64,000 bases of DNA from Caballeronia pedi (lineage in GTDB: Bacteria; Pseudomonadota; Gammaproteobacteria; Burkholderiales; Burkholderiaceae), in assembly GCF_001544915.2 (NCBI RefSeq), contig NZ_FCOE02000002.1:310001-374000 (forward strand), given 5' to 3'. The translations under genes and the position numbers were made by a program. Positions 17,476 to 29,197 of the stretch are shown piece after piece. The stretch's first letter is position 1. Each line of letters starts with the position of its first letter. The notes beneath the pieces were generated by a model. That model was not told the origin of the DNA. It did not search any database and worked only from the letters and a program-made list of their open reading frames with translations.

Positions 17476-18939
17476 TCAGAACGGATAGCGGATCGGACTG
17501 TCCATCACGCTGACCCATTGCGTCTGCGTGAATTCATGGACGTTAGCCGGTCCGCCGAAGCGTCCGCCATTACCGGATGCGCCCATTCCGCCGAACGGCA
17601 CATGAAACTCGTTGTTCACGGTCTGATCGTTGAGATGCACCATCCCGGCGCGGATGCGTGAGGACAATGCAAGCCCGCGTGACATCGAGCGGGTATGGAT
17701 TGCAGCCGCCAGTCCATAGTCCGACGCGTTCACGAGTTCGACGGCTTCATCGTCGCTGTCGAAAACGGTGACCGGTGCGACCGGCCCGAAGATTTCTTCC
17801 CTGAACGCTGCCATGTCCGGTGTGACGCCGGCGAGAACCGTCGGCTCGTAGAAGAGCCCGCTGAACCGGCCGCCCGCGAGAAGCGTCGCGCCGGCATCGA
17901 CGCTCGTTTGCACGATGCCGTCGATACGATCACGCTGCTTTTCGTTGATCAGCGGTCCGAGATGCACCTGCTGTTTGAAGGGATCACCCACCGTGAGATT
18001 GCGCGCACGTTCGGCGAGCCTCGCCGCATATTGCCCGACGATCGAGCGGTGCACGAGATGCCGTCCCGTCTGCATGCAGATCTGCCCTTGGTGCAGGAAA
18101 GCGCCCCACGCTGCGCTGGATGTTGCGGCTTCGACGTCCGCATCATCGAGCACCACGATCGCGTTATTCCCGCCGAGTTCGAGTGCGACCTTCTTGAGCA
18201 TGCGACCGCAGATTTCGCCGATCGAGCGGCCGACGCCCGTCGATCCGGTAAAGGAAAGCATGCCGACCTTCGGATGACGCACGAGCGCGTCGCCGGTCGC
18301 GGGGCCGCCGGGAATGACATGCAGCACGCCGGGCGGCAGGCCCGCATCTTCGAAAACCCTGGCGAGCAACAGGCCGCCCGCGACAGCGCTTTGCGGATCG
18401 GGCTTCAGGATGACCGCGTTGCCGAGCGCGAGCGCCGGCGCGACAGAGCGCATCGCGAGAAGAATCGGGAAGTTCCATGGCGCGATGACGCCGACGGTGC
18501 CCACCGGAACGTGTCGGCACAGGTTCATCCGATGCGCGATCGCCGAAGGATAGAGCGCGCCATCCGGCTGCATGGGAAGCGCTGCGGCCATCTGCAACTG
18601 CTCATAGGCCGCGTGGAGCTCCCACTCCGCCTTCGCGCGCGTCGAGCCGCACTCGCGAACGTTCCACTCGTTGATCTCGTGCGCGCGTTCCTTCAGGAGC
18701 CGCGCTGCCTCCCGCATGATGGCCGCGCGTTGATCGAAGGGCGTCGCGGCCCACGCTTCCTGAGCCTGCGCAGCCGATGACGCGGCATCGTCGATATCCT
18801 CGGGCGAACCGATGCCGATCACGCCGATTCGCTCGCCCGTCGCCGGTTCGATGACGAACGCCGTGCCGCCCCTGGCCGTCTTCCAGCCGTTTGAATGAAT
18901 GCGCGCATTCCAGACATGCGCGTTGCCTTCGTTACTCAT
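17476..18939 (-). CDS. mdlD: Benzaldehyde dehydrogenase (NAD(P)+), ALDH family
   Basis: 487-aa aldehyde dehydrogenase. Residues seen: PWNF 154-157, cofactor Lys179, TGSTGVGR at 231-238, the general base Glu254 in LELGG, and the nucleophile Cys288 in FLHQGQICMQTGRH. That last motif is typical of XylC, vanillin and benzaldehyde dehydrogenases. The frame is open far upstream, but ATG 18939 with GGAG eight bases before it gives a standard-length protein. It lies downstream of the mandelate genes and converts the benzaldehyde from MdlC to benzoate, feeding benABCD. Vanillin-type specificity is the main alternative. Confidence 0.85.
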   Translation of the reverse strand: MSNEGNAHVWNARIHSNGWKTARGGTAFVIEPATGERIGVIGIGSPEDIDDAASSAAQAQEAWAATPFDQRAAIMREAARLLKERAHEINEWNVRECGSTRAKAEWELHAAYEQLQMAAALPMQPDGALYPSAIAHRMNLCRHVPVGTVGVIAPWNFPILLAMRSVAPALALGNAVILKPDPQSAVAGGLLLARVFEDAGLPPGVLHVIPGGPATGDALVRHPKVGMLSFTGSTGVGRSIGEICGRMLKKVALELGGNNAIVVLDDADVEAATSSAAWGAFLHQGQICMQTGRHLVHRSIVGQYAARLAERARNLTVGDPFKQQVHLGPLINEKQRDRIDGIVQTSVDAGATLLAGGRFSGLFYEPTVLAGVTPDMAAFREEIFGPVAPVTVFDSDDEAVELVNASDYGLAAAIHTRSMSRGLALSSRIRAGMVHLNDQTVNNEFHVPFGGMGASGNGGRFGGPANVHEFTQTQWVSVMDSPIRYPF

Positions 18940-18983
18940 GGTGTTATCTCCGGTTTGGTATGACGATGTTTTCGCAAGACATC

Positions 18984-20336
18984 TCATTCGACGTGAGGCG
19001 CAAGGGTGCGCACGTGAGGCTCCGCCCGTGCGCGGCGATTGGAAATCAGCAGCACCGCGATGGCCGCCACGGCCCCGGGAACCGCGAAGACGAGAAAGTT
19101 GAATGTGATCGGGAACTGCTGGCTCAGCAGATATCCGCCGAGGGCCGGCCCCGCGACCGCGCCGAATCGTCCCGCGGCGGCGGCCCAGCCCACGCCCGTC
19201 GAACGGATGCTTGCGGGATAGAGTTGCGCGGCGAACGCGTGGACGATGCACAGCGTTCCGATGGTCGTCGCGCCGGCCGCCATCAGAAGAAGATTCAGGA
19301 CGAAGGGCGATTGCCTGTAACCCAGCAGTCCGATGGACACGGCGGCTATCGCGAAGTACAGGACCAGCGTCGGCTTGCCGCCGTGACGGTCCGCCAGCCA
19401 GCCGCTGAACAGTCCTCCGGCGACCGCGCCGACATTCAGGGTAATCAGGAACGTGAGGCTCGAACCCAGCGAATAGCCGTTCGCGGCCATTAGTTTGGGC
19501 AACCAGGTGTTCAGGCCGTACACCATCAGCATGCACATGCCGAACGCGATCCAGAGCAGGAAGGTGTCGAGCGCCCGGCCGTGCGCGAAGAGATCGAACG
19601 CGCGCATGCGCGGGTGCGCATCCGGTTCCTTTTCGCCGGTAATAGCAAGGCTTGCAGCATTGCCCTCGAAGTCCGGCGCATAGTTTCGCAGAATCGGATC
19701 CGCCTGAGCGAAGCGCTTCTGGGCGATCAGAAAGCTCAACGACTCGGGCAGCCACTTGAAGAAAACGGGGAAGAACAACAGCGGAATGCCGGCGATGAGA
19801 AAGTTGGCGCGCCAACCGAAGGCCGGTGTGATCGCCTTCCCGGAGAGCGCCGCGATCACGCCGCCGACCGAGAAGAAGCTGAGCATGATCGTCACCATGA
19901 TATTGCGCTTGCTGCGCGGCGACATCTCCGTCATCAACGCGACGATATTCGGCACCATGCCGCCGAGACCGACGCCGGTCATGAAGCGGCAGAGCGTGAA
20001 TTCGGTCGTGTTGGTGCAGAAGGCGTTCCCGAAAGCGGCCACGCCGAAGACCACGAGACACAGCAGAATGATGCGCCGACGGCCGAACCGGTCGGAGGAA
20101 CTGCCGAGCGTCAGCGCGCCGACCATCATGCCGAACAGCGCACTGCTGCCGATGAAACCCGCGGTGACGGGAGACAGTTGCCAGTCGTGCATCAGCTGAG
20201 GCAGGATCGATCCGTAGATCACGAGATCGTAGCCATCGAAGAGCATCAGCATCGAGCACCAGAACATCACCATCAGATGTCTGGAGTTGAGGCGCGTGCC
20301 GTACAGCGCGTCGCCAGCGGCGGCGTTATGGTCCAT
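18984..20336 (-). CDS. MFS aromatic acid transporter (AAHS family), probable mandelate carrier
   Basis: 450-aa 12-helix proton symporter. AAHS features are LFDGYDLVIYGSILPQL in helix 1, GSSSDRFGRRRIIL after helix 2, and the RSTGVGWAAAAGRFGAVAGP segment. ATG 20336 with GGAG seven bases upstream is preferred over an in-frame start at 20390. It lies between mdlA and mdlD on the same strand, so uptake of mandelate or benzoylformate is the simplest reading. That substrate is inference from position. Confidence 0.85.
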   Translation of the reverse strand: MDHNAAAGDALYGTRLNSRHLMVMFWCSMLMLFDGYDLVIYGSILPQLMHDWQLSPVTAGFIGSSALFGMMVGALTLGSSSDRFGRRRIILLCLVVFGVAAFGNAFCTNTTEFTLCRFMTGVGLGGMVPNIVALMTEMSPRSKRNIMVTIMLSFFSVGGVIAALSGKAITPAFGWRANFLIAGIPLLFFPVFFKWLPESLSFLIAQKRFAQADPILRNYAPDFEGNAASLAITGEKEPDAHPRMRAFDLFAHGRALDTFLLWIAFGMCMLMVYGLNTWLPKLMAANGYSLGSSLTFLITLNVGAVAGGLFSGWLADRHGGKPTLVLYFAIAAVSIGLLGYRQSPFVLNLLLMAAGATTIGTLCIVHAFAAQLYPASIRSTGVGWAAAAGRFGAVAGPALGGYLLSQQFPITFNFLVFAVPGAVAAIAVLLISNRRARAEPHVRTLAPHVE

Positions 20337-20436
20337 CTTTGTCTCCGGAATGAATGGATGCGCGAGCTCTGTGAGGCTCGTAGTTAGCATGACGAAATGT
20401 CAGGTTTGCGTGGCCGTGGAGGCGTGATTTCAGTCT

Positions 20437-21516
20437 TTAAACGAGAAAGCGGCTGATCGCGTCCTCGCGCCAGCAAATGCCGGCGCCCGGCTCATCGCCG
20501 ATGTGAGCCTTGCCGTCCTCGAATCGAAGGAGCGGTTCGAGAATTGGGCCAGCGAGGTCCATGCGTTCGAGCCAGTGCGCGGTCGGGGTCACGGCCAGCA
20601 GATGCGCGCTGAATTCCTGAAAGATATGGCTGGACATGGGCAGACCGTGTTGTTCAGCGAGCGCGCTGGCTTTGAGCCAGCCCGTCACGCCGCCGATCTT
20701 CATCACGTCAGGCATGCAGAGATCGCAGGCATGACTGTCGATGGCCTTTTGCATGTCTTCCGGACCGAACCAGTTTTCGCCGATCTGCACCGGTACCTTT
20801 AACGCTGCCCGGATCGACGCATGTCCGGCGTAGTCGTGCTGCGCGGTAGGCTCTTCGATCCACGCGACGCCCTCCGCTTCCAGCGCGCGGCCCCGGCGCT
20901 TGCCTTCGGGAACGGACAATGCCTGATTGAAGTCGACCATGAGTTGAACCGAGTCGCCTGTCACTTGGCGGATTGCGCGCACGACTTGCAGATCGCGCTC
21001 CAGCGTCTCATAGCCAACCTTTGTCTTGATGGCCGCGAAGCCGGCTTCGACGGCCTCTTGCGCGCGTTTCGTGCCGAGTTCGACATCGTCCATGCCGTGG
21101 CTGTCATAAGCGGGAATCGGCCGCGCCCGGCCACCGAGCAGTTCGACGAGCGGCAGCCGATGCGCCTTGGCCTGCGCGTCCCACGCAGCCATGTCGATAC
21201 CGGCGGTCGCGATGCGCATCAGGCCCGTATGGCCGAGCAGGCGGAATCGCGCGTTCATCGCGCGGTCGATCTCGAAAGGCGCAAGCGGCAAGCCCTTCAC
21301 GACGGCTTCCAGTTCGTCTACCAGACGCTGGACCGGTTTCAGCGCAATCGGCGAGTACGTGAAAACGTAGGCATGACCCGTCACGTTCGCGTCGGTCAGC
21401 AGGTCGATCAGCACGAGCGGCGACGTAACGATCGTCCCGGACGCCGTTTTGAGCGGATACGGCAGGGGTACGTTGACTGCCCGCGCGCGCAGTCCGGTGA
21501 TCCTGATTTCGTCCAT
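20437..21516 (-). CDS. mdlA: Mandelate racemase
   Basis: 359-aa enolase-superfamily enzyme of the same length as the Pseudomonas putida protein. It interconverts (R)- and (S)-mandelate. Every catalytic residue sits at the canonical number: Lys164 and Lys166 (KTKVGY), metal ligands Asp195, Glu221 and Glu247, the base His297, and Glu317. GGAG precedes the ATG by seven bases. It starts 12 bases after the mdlB stop and belongs to the mdlC-mdlB-mdlA-MFS-mdlD unit. It lets the (S)-specific MdlB consume both enantiomers. Confidence 0.95.
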   Translation of the reverse strand: MDEIRITGLRARAVNVPLPYPLKTASGTIVTSPLVLIDLLTDANVTGHAYVFTYSPIALKPVQRLVDELEAVVKGLPLAPFEIDRAMNARFRLLGHTGLMRIATAGIDMAAWDAQAKAHRLPLVELLGGRARPIPAYDSHGMDDVELGTKRAQEAVEAGFAAIKTKVGYETLERDLQVVRAIRQVTGDSVQLMVDFNQALSVPEGKRRGRALEAEGVAWIEEPTAQHDYAGHASIRAALKVPVQIGENWFGPEDMQKAIDSHACDLCMPDVMKIGGVTGWLKASALAEQHGLPMSSHIFQEFSAHLLAVTPTAHWLERMDLAGPILEPLLRFEDGKAHIGDEPGAGICWREDAISRFLV

Positions 21517-21528
21517 GTTCGTCTCCTT

Positions 21529-24350
<2,822 letters not shown>

Positions 24351-24355
24351 TTATA

Positions 24356-24370
24356 ATAGAGACCGTCTAT
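24356..24370. promoter_or_regulatory. LysR-type dyad in the mdlC/LysR intergenic region
   Basis: ATAGA-GACCG-TCTAT is a perfect 5-bp-arm inverted repeat with the T-N11-A core (T24357, A24369) typical of LysR binding sites. A second dyad, ATAAG (24324-24328) and CTTAT (24350-24354), overlaps the mdlC promoter side. Both lie between the divergent starts, where an mdl activator would bind. Confidence 0.65.
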
Positions 24371-24383
24371 ATGCGTGATGACC

Positions 24384-25277
24384 ATGAGCACGGATCTCAA
24401 TCTGATACGAACATTCGTCGCGATCTATGAAACGCGAAGCGTCAGCGCGGCGGCGAAGCGTCTGAGCATCACGCAGCCATCGGTGAGCTATTCGCTGACG
24501 AGACTGCGAGATCTGCTGCACGATCCGCTCTTCACGCGCACGCGCGACGGCATGGTGCCGACCTTCAACGCCACGCAGCTTTTCAATTCATTCAAGGGCG
24601 CGCTGGAAAGCATCGAGTCGGCCATAGCCGCCACCCGTAAATTCGACCCGACGCAATCGGAACGCTCGTTCAGACTCGCGCTCTCCGATCTCGGCGAGCT
24701 GTCTTTTCTGCCTCTTCTGGTGCGCGAGTTCCAGACGGTTGCGCCCTCGGTCGGGCTCGAGATCGTGCAGATCGACAGCGGCTTGATCGCGGAGTGGTTG
24801 CAGACTGGTTATGTCGATGCCGCAGTGGGCAATCTTCAGTTCGTCGGCGGCCAGGTGAGAAAGTCGACGCTGTTCAGCGAAAGTTATTCGTGTCTTCTCA
24901 GCGCGTCGCATCCTGTTATCGGCGAGCGTTTGAGTCTCGAAGATTATGTGGGCGCGAATCATGTGGTCGTCGCGCCTTTCACGGGACATCATCTCGTCGA
25001 AGACGTGATGAGCGAGATGGGACTGAGCCGGAAAATCGTTCTGCGCGTACCGCACTTCACGAGTCTCTTTTCGGCCGTCGCCTCCACCGATCTCCTGCTC
25101 ACGCTGCCGACGCGCATCGCGCGCGCGTTCGCGGGCGAAGGCCGGCTGCGGGTATTGCCGCTTCCGTTCCCGACACCGACGTTCGAAGTCAATCTGTACT
25201 GGTATCCGCACGCGGAGGATTCCGCTGCGCAGCAATGGCTCTGCGACACGGTCAAGCGCACGCTGAGTCACGTCTGA
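24384..25277 (+). CDS. LysR-type regulator of the mandelate genes
   Basis: 297-aa LysR family protein. The helix-turn-helix is LNLIRTFVAIYETRSVSAAAKRLSITQ with PSVSYSLTRLRD, followed by a periplasmic-binding-like effector domain. Starts at 24375 (GTG), 24378 (ATG) and 24384 (ATG) are all in frame. I chose 24384 for the classic MSTDLNLIRTF beginning; no strong ribosome binding site separates them. It is divergent from mdlC, with a T-N11-A dyad between, so it is the likely mdl regulator. The inducer is probably mandelate or benzoylformate, by position only. Confidence 0.87.
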   Translation: MSTDLNLIRTFVAIYETRSVSAAAKRLSITQPSVSYSLTRLRDLLHDPLFTRTRDGMVPTFNATQLFNSFKGALESIESAIAATRKFDPTQSERSFRLALSDLGELSFLPLLVREFQTVAPSVGLEIVQIDSGLIAEWLQTGYVDAAVGNLQFVGGQVRKSTLFSESYSCLLSASHPVIGERLSLEDYVGANHVVVAPFTGHHLVEDVMSEMGLSRKIVLRVPHFTSLFSAVASTDLLLTLPTRIARAFAGEGRLRVLPLPFPTPTFEVNLYWYPHAEDSAAQQWLCDTVKRTLSHV

Positions 25278-25324
25278 TACGCGATATCGTCAAGCCTGAC
25301 GCCTTTCATTCCCGCAAGGTATAG

Positions 25325-25353
25325 CCAGCCACCAATTCGGTATTGGACGCTGG
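25325..25353. promoter_or_regulatory. Nested 29-bp dyad upstream of the AAHS transporter
   Basis: Two concentric perfect inverted repeats are present: CCAGC (25325-25329)/GCTGG (25349-25353) and CCAAT (25332-25336)/ATTGG (25342-25346). The right half contains GTATTGGAC, close to the GTGTTGGAC elements of the catA and catB promoters. There is no T-run, so a terminator for the preceding LysR gene is unlikely. Best read as an operator/promoter about 200 bases before the carrier start. Confidence 0.55.
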
Positions 25354-25549
25354 ATAACCGGGTCGCCTATTCTGGGCCGACTCACAGAAAAAGCCGTCAA
25401 CGCAGTCCGTCAACGAAGTCGACCATCACCCGATCCCGCCCGTGCTGGCTTTCGCATGCAGCGATGGAAACGCGCGCGCGCCGCGCGCCGGCGCATCAAT
25501 CGAAAAAGAAAATCGCGGAATTAAAGCAGTTCTTAATCAAGGAGACATC

Positions 25550-26896
25550 ATGCGTCAAATCGACGTTCAAAAGCTATGCGACGAAGCTAGGTTCCGGAAG
25601 TTTCATGTGCTGCTGCTTTTCTGGTGCGCGCTCATCATTATTTTCGACGGATACGATCTCGCGGTTGTCGGGATCGCGTTGCCATCGATCATGAAGGACA
25701 TGGGTGTGCAGGCGACGGGCGCCGGTTTCATGGTGAGTTCCGCCTTGCTCGGCATGATGATCGGCGCGGTGTTTCTCGGAACGATAGCCGACAGAATCGG
25801 CCGCGTGCCGGCCATCGTGATCTGCCTTCTGCTCTTCAGCGTATTCACCGCCGCGGCGGGTCTGACACACGATCCGGTGATGTTCGGCATTGTGCGCTTC
25901 CTGGCGGGACTGGGTATCGGCGGCGTGATGCCGAACGTCGTGGCGCAGATGACCGAGTATTCGCCGCGCAAAATTCGCAGCACCATGGTGACGGTGATGT
26001 TCAGTGGATACTCTGTCGGCGGCATGCTGGCGGCGCTCGTCGGCAAGGCGATGATCGAGCGTTATGGCTGGCAATCCGTGTTCATCGCGGCGGGTCTTCC
26101 GGCGCTGCTCGCGCCCGTGATCCTGAAGTTCATGCCCGAGTCGCTCGCATTTCTGGTTCGAACCAAGCGCGCCGATAGCCTGAAGGCGATTCTTCCTCGC
26201 ATCGATCCGGCATACGTGCCGCAACAAGCCGACAGCTTTTCGCTTACCGACCGAGAAGCCGCGCCCGGCTCGACGATCACGCGCCTGTTCGCCGAAGGCC
26301 GCGGCTTGAGCACGGTCATGTTGTGGATCGCGTTTTTCATGTGCCTGTTCATGGTCTACGCGTTGAGTTCGTGGTTGACGAAACTCATGGCGAACGCCGG
26401 ACACAGCCTCGGCTCCGCGCTCACGTTCGTGCTCGTGCTGAACTTCGGTGCGATGATCGGCGCGATCGGCGGCGGATGGCTCGCCGACCGCTTCAACATC
26501 AAGCACGTCCTGATTGCGATGTACGCGCTCGCGGCCATTTCCATCAGCCTGCTGGGCGTGAAGGTTCCCGTCGGCGTGCTGTTCTTCCTGGTCGGGCTGG
26601 CGGGCGCCTCGACGATCGGCACGCAGATCGTCACCTACGCGTTCGCCGGGCAGTTCTATCCGATGGCGATTCGATCGACGGGCATCGGCTGGGCATCGGG
26701 CATCGGGCGCAGCGGCGCGATTCTCGCGCCCATCGTGATCGGCTTGCTCGTGAGCAGGGCGTTGCCGCTTCAGCAGAACTTCATCGCGATCGCCATTCCC
26801 GGCGTCATCGCGATGCTGGCGGTGTGCCTGATCAACGTGCGCCGTCCTCGACAGGAAGCGATCGCCGTCGCCCGTGCGGAAGCCGATCCGGCGTAA
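25550..26896 (+). CDS. MFS aromatic acid transporter (AAHS family, BenK/PcaK-like)
   Basis: 448-aa 12-helix symporter. Helix 1 has IIIFDGYDLAVVGIALPSI, GTIADRIGRVP follows helix 2, and RSTGIGWASGIGRSGAILAP is typical of AAHS carriers. The ATG follows AAGGAG at 25539-25544. It is downstream of the mandelate LysR gene but separated by 272 bases containing a strong dyad, so it is probably its own unit. Benzoate, mandelate and hydroxybenzoate are all plausible substrates; benE and the carrier at 18984-20336 already provide two other aromatic-acid carriers here. Confidence 0.87.
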   Translation: MRQIDVQKLCDEARFRKFHVLLLFWCALIIIFDGYDLAVVGIALPSIMKDMGVQATGAGFMVSSALLGMMIGAVFLGTIADRIGRVPAIVICLLLFSVFTAAAGLTHDPVMFGIVRFLAGLGIGGVMPNVVAQMTEYSPRKIRSTMVTVMFSGYSVGGMLAALVGKAMIERYGWQSVFIAAGLPALLAPVILKFMPESLAFLVRTKRADSLKAILPRIDPAYVPQQADSFSLTDREAAPGSTITRLFAEGRGLSTVMLWIAFFMCLFMVYALSSWLTKLMANAGHSLGSALTFVLVLNFGAMIGAIGGGWLADRFNIKHVLIAMYALAAISISLLGVKVPVGVLFFLVGLAGASTIGTQIVTYAFAGQFYPMAIRSTGIGWASGIGRSGAILAPIVIGLLVSRALPLQQNFIAIAIPGVIAMLAVCLINVRRPRQEAIAVARAEADPA

Positions 26897-26899
26897 CGC

Positions 26900-27094
26900 T
26901 CATTCCTTCGTGGACTTTGGTTGCCGGGGCTTCTGTGGCTCGGAGGGAGCGCCGCGTTGCGTCGGCGCTCGCGTGCATGCATCCGGTGGCGTGACATACG
27001 GCACGTCGTCGCAGCAGCATGCATAGACAGGAAAGCCGTACGCGTTCGTGCGGATGATGGTCGTCGGCCCGTGCAGCGGGCACACCGCTTTCAT
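26900..27094 (-). CDS. Small cysteine-rich protein (64 aa)
   Basis: 64-aa basic protein of unknown function. ATG 27094 has a strong AGGAGG six bases upstream, which is why I call it real. It has an N-terminal CPLHGP, a central CCCDDVP and a later DACTR. The Cys/His arrangement (C5, H8, then a Cys triplet) could bind a metal, but matches no motif I can name. The C-terminus (QRGAPSEPQKPRQPKSTKE) is Pro/Lys-rich and probably disordered. It ends four bases from the convergent carrier gene. Confidence 0.6.
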   Translation of the reverse strand: MKAVCPLHGPTTIIRTNAYGFPVYACCCDDVPYVTPPDACTRAPTQRGAPSEPQKPRQPKSTKE

Positions 27095-27228
27095 GTTGCC
27101 TCCTGAAAAACTAGACTGTTTTCATCGTACACGCCGCGTAGCCGAACGGGACATTCCGGCACGTCGTGGGCCGGTGCACCCGATGCTCGACTGCGCGTCT
27201 CTACAACCCCTGAAGAGGCGACGAGATC

Positions 27229-27669
27229 ATGTACCGAAATATTCTGGTGGCGCTCGATGGCAGCGAATGCGCACAGCGTGCGCTCGATGAGGCGATCCGC
27301 ATTGGCGCACGCGCCCGAGTGCGCGTCGTGCTCGTGATCGACAGTGCGGCCCTTTCGTCGTATCCGGCGCAGTACCGCGTGACGGTTCGCGAGGAAGGCG
27401 GGCAGGCGCTGGAAATCGCGTATGCGCGTCTCGTCGAGGCGGGCATCGACTGTGAAACGGAATTGGCGGAAACCCGCAACGTGACCGATACGATCGCGAA
27501 ATGCCTGCAACGCCGGGCGGTTGCCATGCGAGCCGATCTCGTCGTGATGGGCACGCACGGCCGGACCGGATTGCGACGGCTCGCGCTCGGCAGCGTCGCG
27601 GAAGCATTCGTGCGGCGTGCGACGTGTCCCGTGCTGCTCACGCGCGCGCCGTCCACACCGACGCCTTGA
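27229..27669 (+). CDS. Universal stress protein (UspA family)
   Basis: 146-aa UspA-domain protein. The N-terminus [22 protein letters not shown] is classic, and the ATP-binding signature G-x2-G-x9-G-S is seen in [15 protein letters not shown] near the C-terminus, so an ATP-binding subtype is likely. There is no signal peptide or membrane segment. It stands at the start of a run of small genes and has no obvious operon partner. Single UspA genes of this type are often induced by stress or oxygen limitation; the sequence itself does not show regulation. Confidence 0.92.
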   Translation: MYRNILVALDGSECAQRALDEAIRIGARARVRVVLVIDSAALSSYPAQYRVTVREEGGQALEIAYARLVEAGIDCETELAETRNVTDTIAKCLQRRAVAMRADLVVMGTHGRTGLRRLALGSVAEAFVRRATCPVLLTRAPSTPTP

Positions 27670-27762
27670 TCTGGATCAATACGCGGCGTAGATCGATGGC
27701 TGAGACTGAATGGATATGTGCTGCACGTCGGAATACCGCGCAACGCTCCACGAGGTATCGGC

Positions 27763-28068
27763 ATGAACATCACGTTTCCGAGTCAGACGCCCGTCTATCA
27801 GGGCGATGAGCCTTCGCTCACGTTCGCCGCCGTCGCCGATGGCGAGCGCGTGGAATGCACGATTTCCGCCGAGGCGCTGGAGGATCACTTTGGCGCGGCG
27901 TCGTGGCGCGAGGAAGATTTGCAGCAGGCCTTCGAGAGCCATCGCTCGTCGATCGAAGGCGCGGCCGAACATGTGCTCAGCCGCGTCGGCGGTACTTCGG
28001 TCATGCTGCGCAGCGGATTCTTCCGGTTTCGCGAGGCGCGCGCTCAAACTCCTTCGAGCCGGACCTGA
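27763..28068 (+). CDS. DUF1488-like small protein
   Basis: 101-aa acidic protein with the layout of the DUF1488 family. An N-terminal strand carries a central VADGERVECTISAEALEDHFG segment, followed by a helical half ending VLSRVGGTSVMLRSGFF. The frame is open upstream to 27718, but ATG 27763 gives the family N-terminus. It is tail-to-tail with the next small gene, four bases apart. No biochemical function is established for the family. Confidence 0.7.
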   Translation: MNITFPSQTPVYQGDEPSLTFAAVADGERVECTISAEALEDHFGAASWREEDLQQAFESHRSSIEGAAEHVLSRVGGTSVMLRSGFFRFREARAQTPSSRT

Positions 28069-28071
28069 CCT

Positions 28072-28302
28072 TTATTGCGGAGTCAGGCGATAGGGCGGCA
28101 GGGGTAGATCGTCACCATCGAGAAAGGCCGTCGCGCATCGGACCGCGAATCCGAGCGCGCCGTCCTTGCTGGCGAACGCGCCGAGATTGCCGAGCGAGGT
28201 TGCATGGCCGTCCTCTTCGAGAATCGAAGCCGTCGCGACGAATGCATTACCCACTTGCGTGACGGAGGGCTGAAAAGCCGCTCCCCGATGATAGATGATC
28301 AT
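28072..28302 (-). CDS. Small conserved protein, paralogue of the next gene
   Basis: 76-aa protein of unknown function. It shares a pattern with the protein at 28379-28630: a Y-x-R/K-G start, a strand F/L-x-A-T-A-x-L-x-E/Q-D, then L-G-x-F-A-S-x-x-G-A-x-x-[FY]-A. This suggests a small alpha/beta fold with one helix (GALGFAVRCATAFLD). There is no signal peptide and no cysteine cluster. Both copies lie on the minus strand within 600 bases, consistent with local duplication. Alone the call would be weak; the paralogue strengthens it. Confidence 0.6.
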   Translation of the reverse strand: MIIYHRGAAFQPSVTQVGNAFVATASILEEDGHATSLGNLGAFASKDGALGFAVRCATAFLDGDDLPLPPYRLTPQ

Positions 28303-28378
28303 AGATTTTGATCTCTCATTGGAATGATCGAGGCGCGAGCCGCATGGATGCCGCTGCGTGCGTCATGAAGCGGGCGTG

Positions 28379-28630
28379 CTAGCGAATGCTGGTGCCGTGA
28401 GACTGGCGCGAATGTCGCGCGGACTGTCGATGGTCGATTTCCGCCATGCCATAGGCAAATGCGTAACGCACGGCGCCGGTCGCGCTCGCGAACTCGCCGA
28501 GCAGGCCGCTTGCGCGGCGCGCGCCGCTCGGTTCCCGAACCACGAGCGTCGCCGCATACTTGTCCTGATCCAGAACGGCGGTGGCGCTTAGTAAATGTCC
28601 TTTATAAACGACGTCGTTGGGTTGGGTCAT
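28379..28630 (-). CDS. Small conserved protein, paralogue of the previous gene
   Basis: 83-aa protein of the same small family as 28072-28302: VYKGHLLSATAVLDQDKYAATLVV, then GLLGEFASATGAVRYAFAYGMAEID. I chose ATG 28630 (MTQPNDVV) with GAGAG upstream; the frame is open to 28669 without better support. The last 18 residues (HRQSARHSRQSHGTSIR and neighbours) are basic and lack a counterpart in the paralogue. The 150 bases upstream are AT-rich for this genome and probably hold its promoter. Confidence 0.55.
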   Translation of the reverse strand: MTQPNDVVYKGHLLSATAVLDQDKYAATLVVREPSGARRASGLLGEFASATGAVRYAFAYGMAEIDHRQSARHSRQSHGTSIR

Positions 28631-28788
28631 CGTTCTCTCAGGTTCTGATGTTTTCGTTGTAAGCATCAAGACATCGCCTACATTCCGTAAGCAACAAGCC
28701 TAACCGTTCAATTTTTGTCGTCTTACCCGATTTAAGCTTTTTTACTTTTTTCCGGTGAACGCTTAAGTCAGACGAACTTCTTTCCGAT

Positions 28789-28947
28789 TCAGATCGCGTC
28801 GTTGCGCCACGCGTTGACGAGCCGCGATACCGAACGCGTCGCCAGAACGAACAGAGTGCCCGAAAGCCCGAAATCGGACCGGCTCAATAATTCGGCCAGA
28901 TAGAGCGTCGTCAGTGCGACGAGCGGATGGTAGATCAGGCGTTTCAT
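28789..28947 (-). CDS. Short hydrophobic protein (52 aa)
   Basis: 52 codons from ATG 28947 (MKRLIYHPLVALTTLYLAEL) to a TGA at 28789. A well-placed AAGGTGAG precedes the ATG. There are two short hydrophobic stretches: LVALTTLYLAELL, and LSGTLFVLATRSVSRLV. It may be a small membrane protein. A longer overlapping open frame on the same strand has no good start and a composition typical of a shadow frame. Neighbours are other small genes; function unknown. Confidence 0.45.
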   Translation of the reverse strand: MKRLIYHPLVALTTLYLAELLSRSDFGLSGTLFVLATRSVSRLVNAWRNDAI

Positions 28948-29197
28948 CGGTCTCACCTTGCGGGCTGTCCTGTGCTGTAATGTGCCCGTCAGGGTGCATG
29001 GCAGTCCTTACCGCGCGTCGGCGATAACTGCCCGATCGTCCGCTTTTCAAATTTTAATCATCACACCAATACATAACGTCATCCGATCATTCCGCCAAAG
29101 CCTAGCCATCGCCCGACGATTTTTTCCCCAATTAAGCCGTCGCAGACAATAATCGCCAGGGCGCTCGGCTCGGCCCGTCCAAAACGGAGATGCGCAG

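Noticed and set aside
18939..20259. Extension of the benzaldehyde dehydrogenase frame into the MFS gene, giving a 927-aa fusion
   Set aside because: The upstream part is antisense-quality residue use overlapping the MFS gene in another frame. A good start with ribosome binding site exists at 18939.
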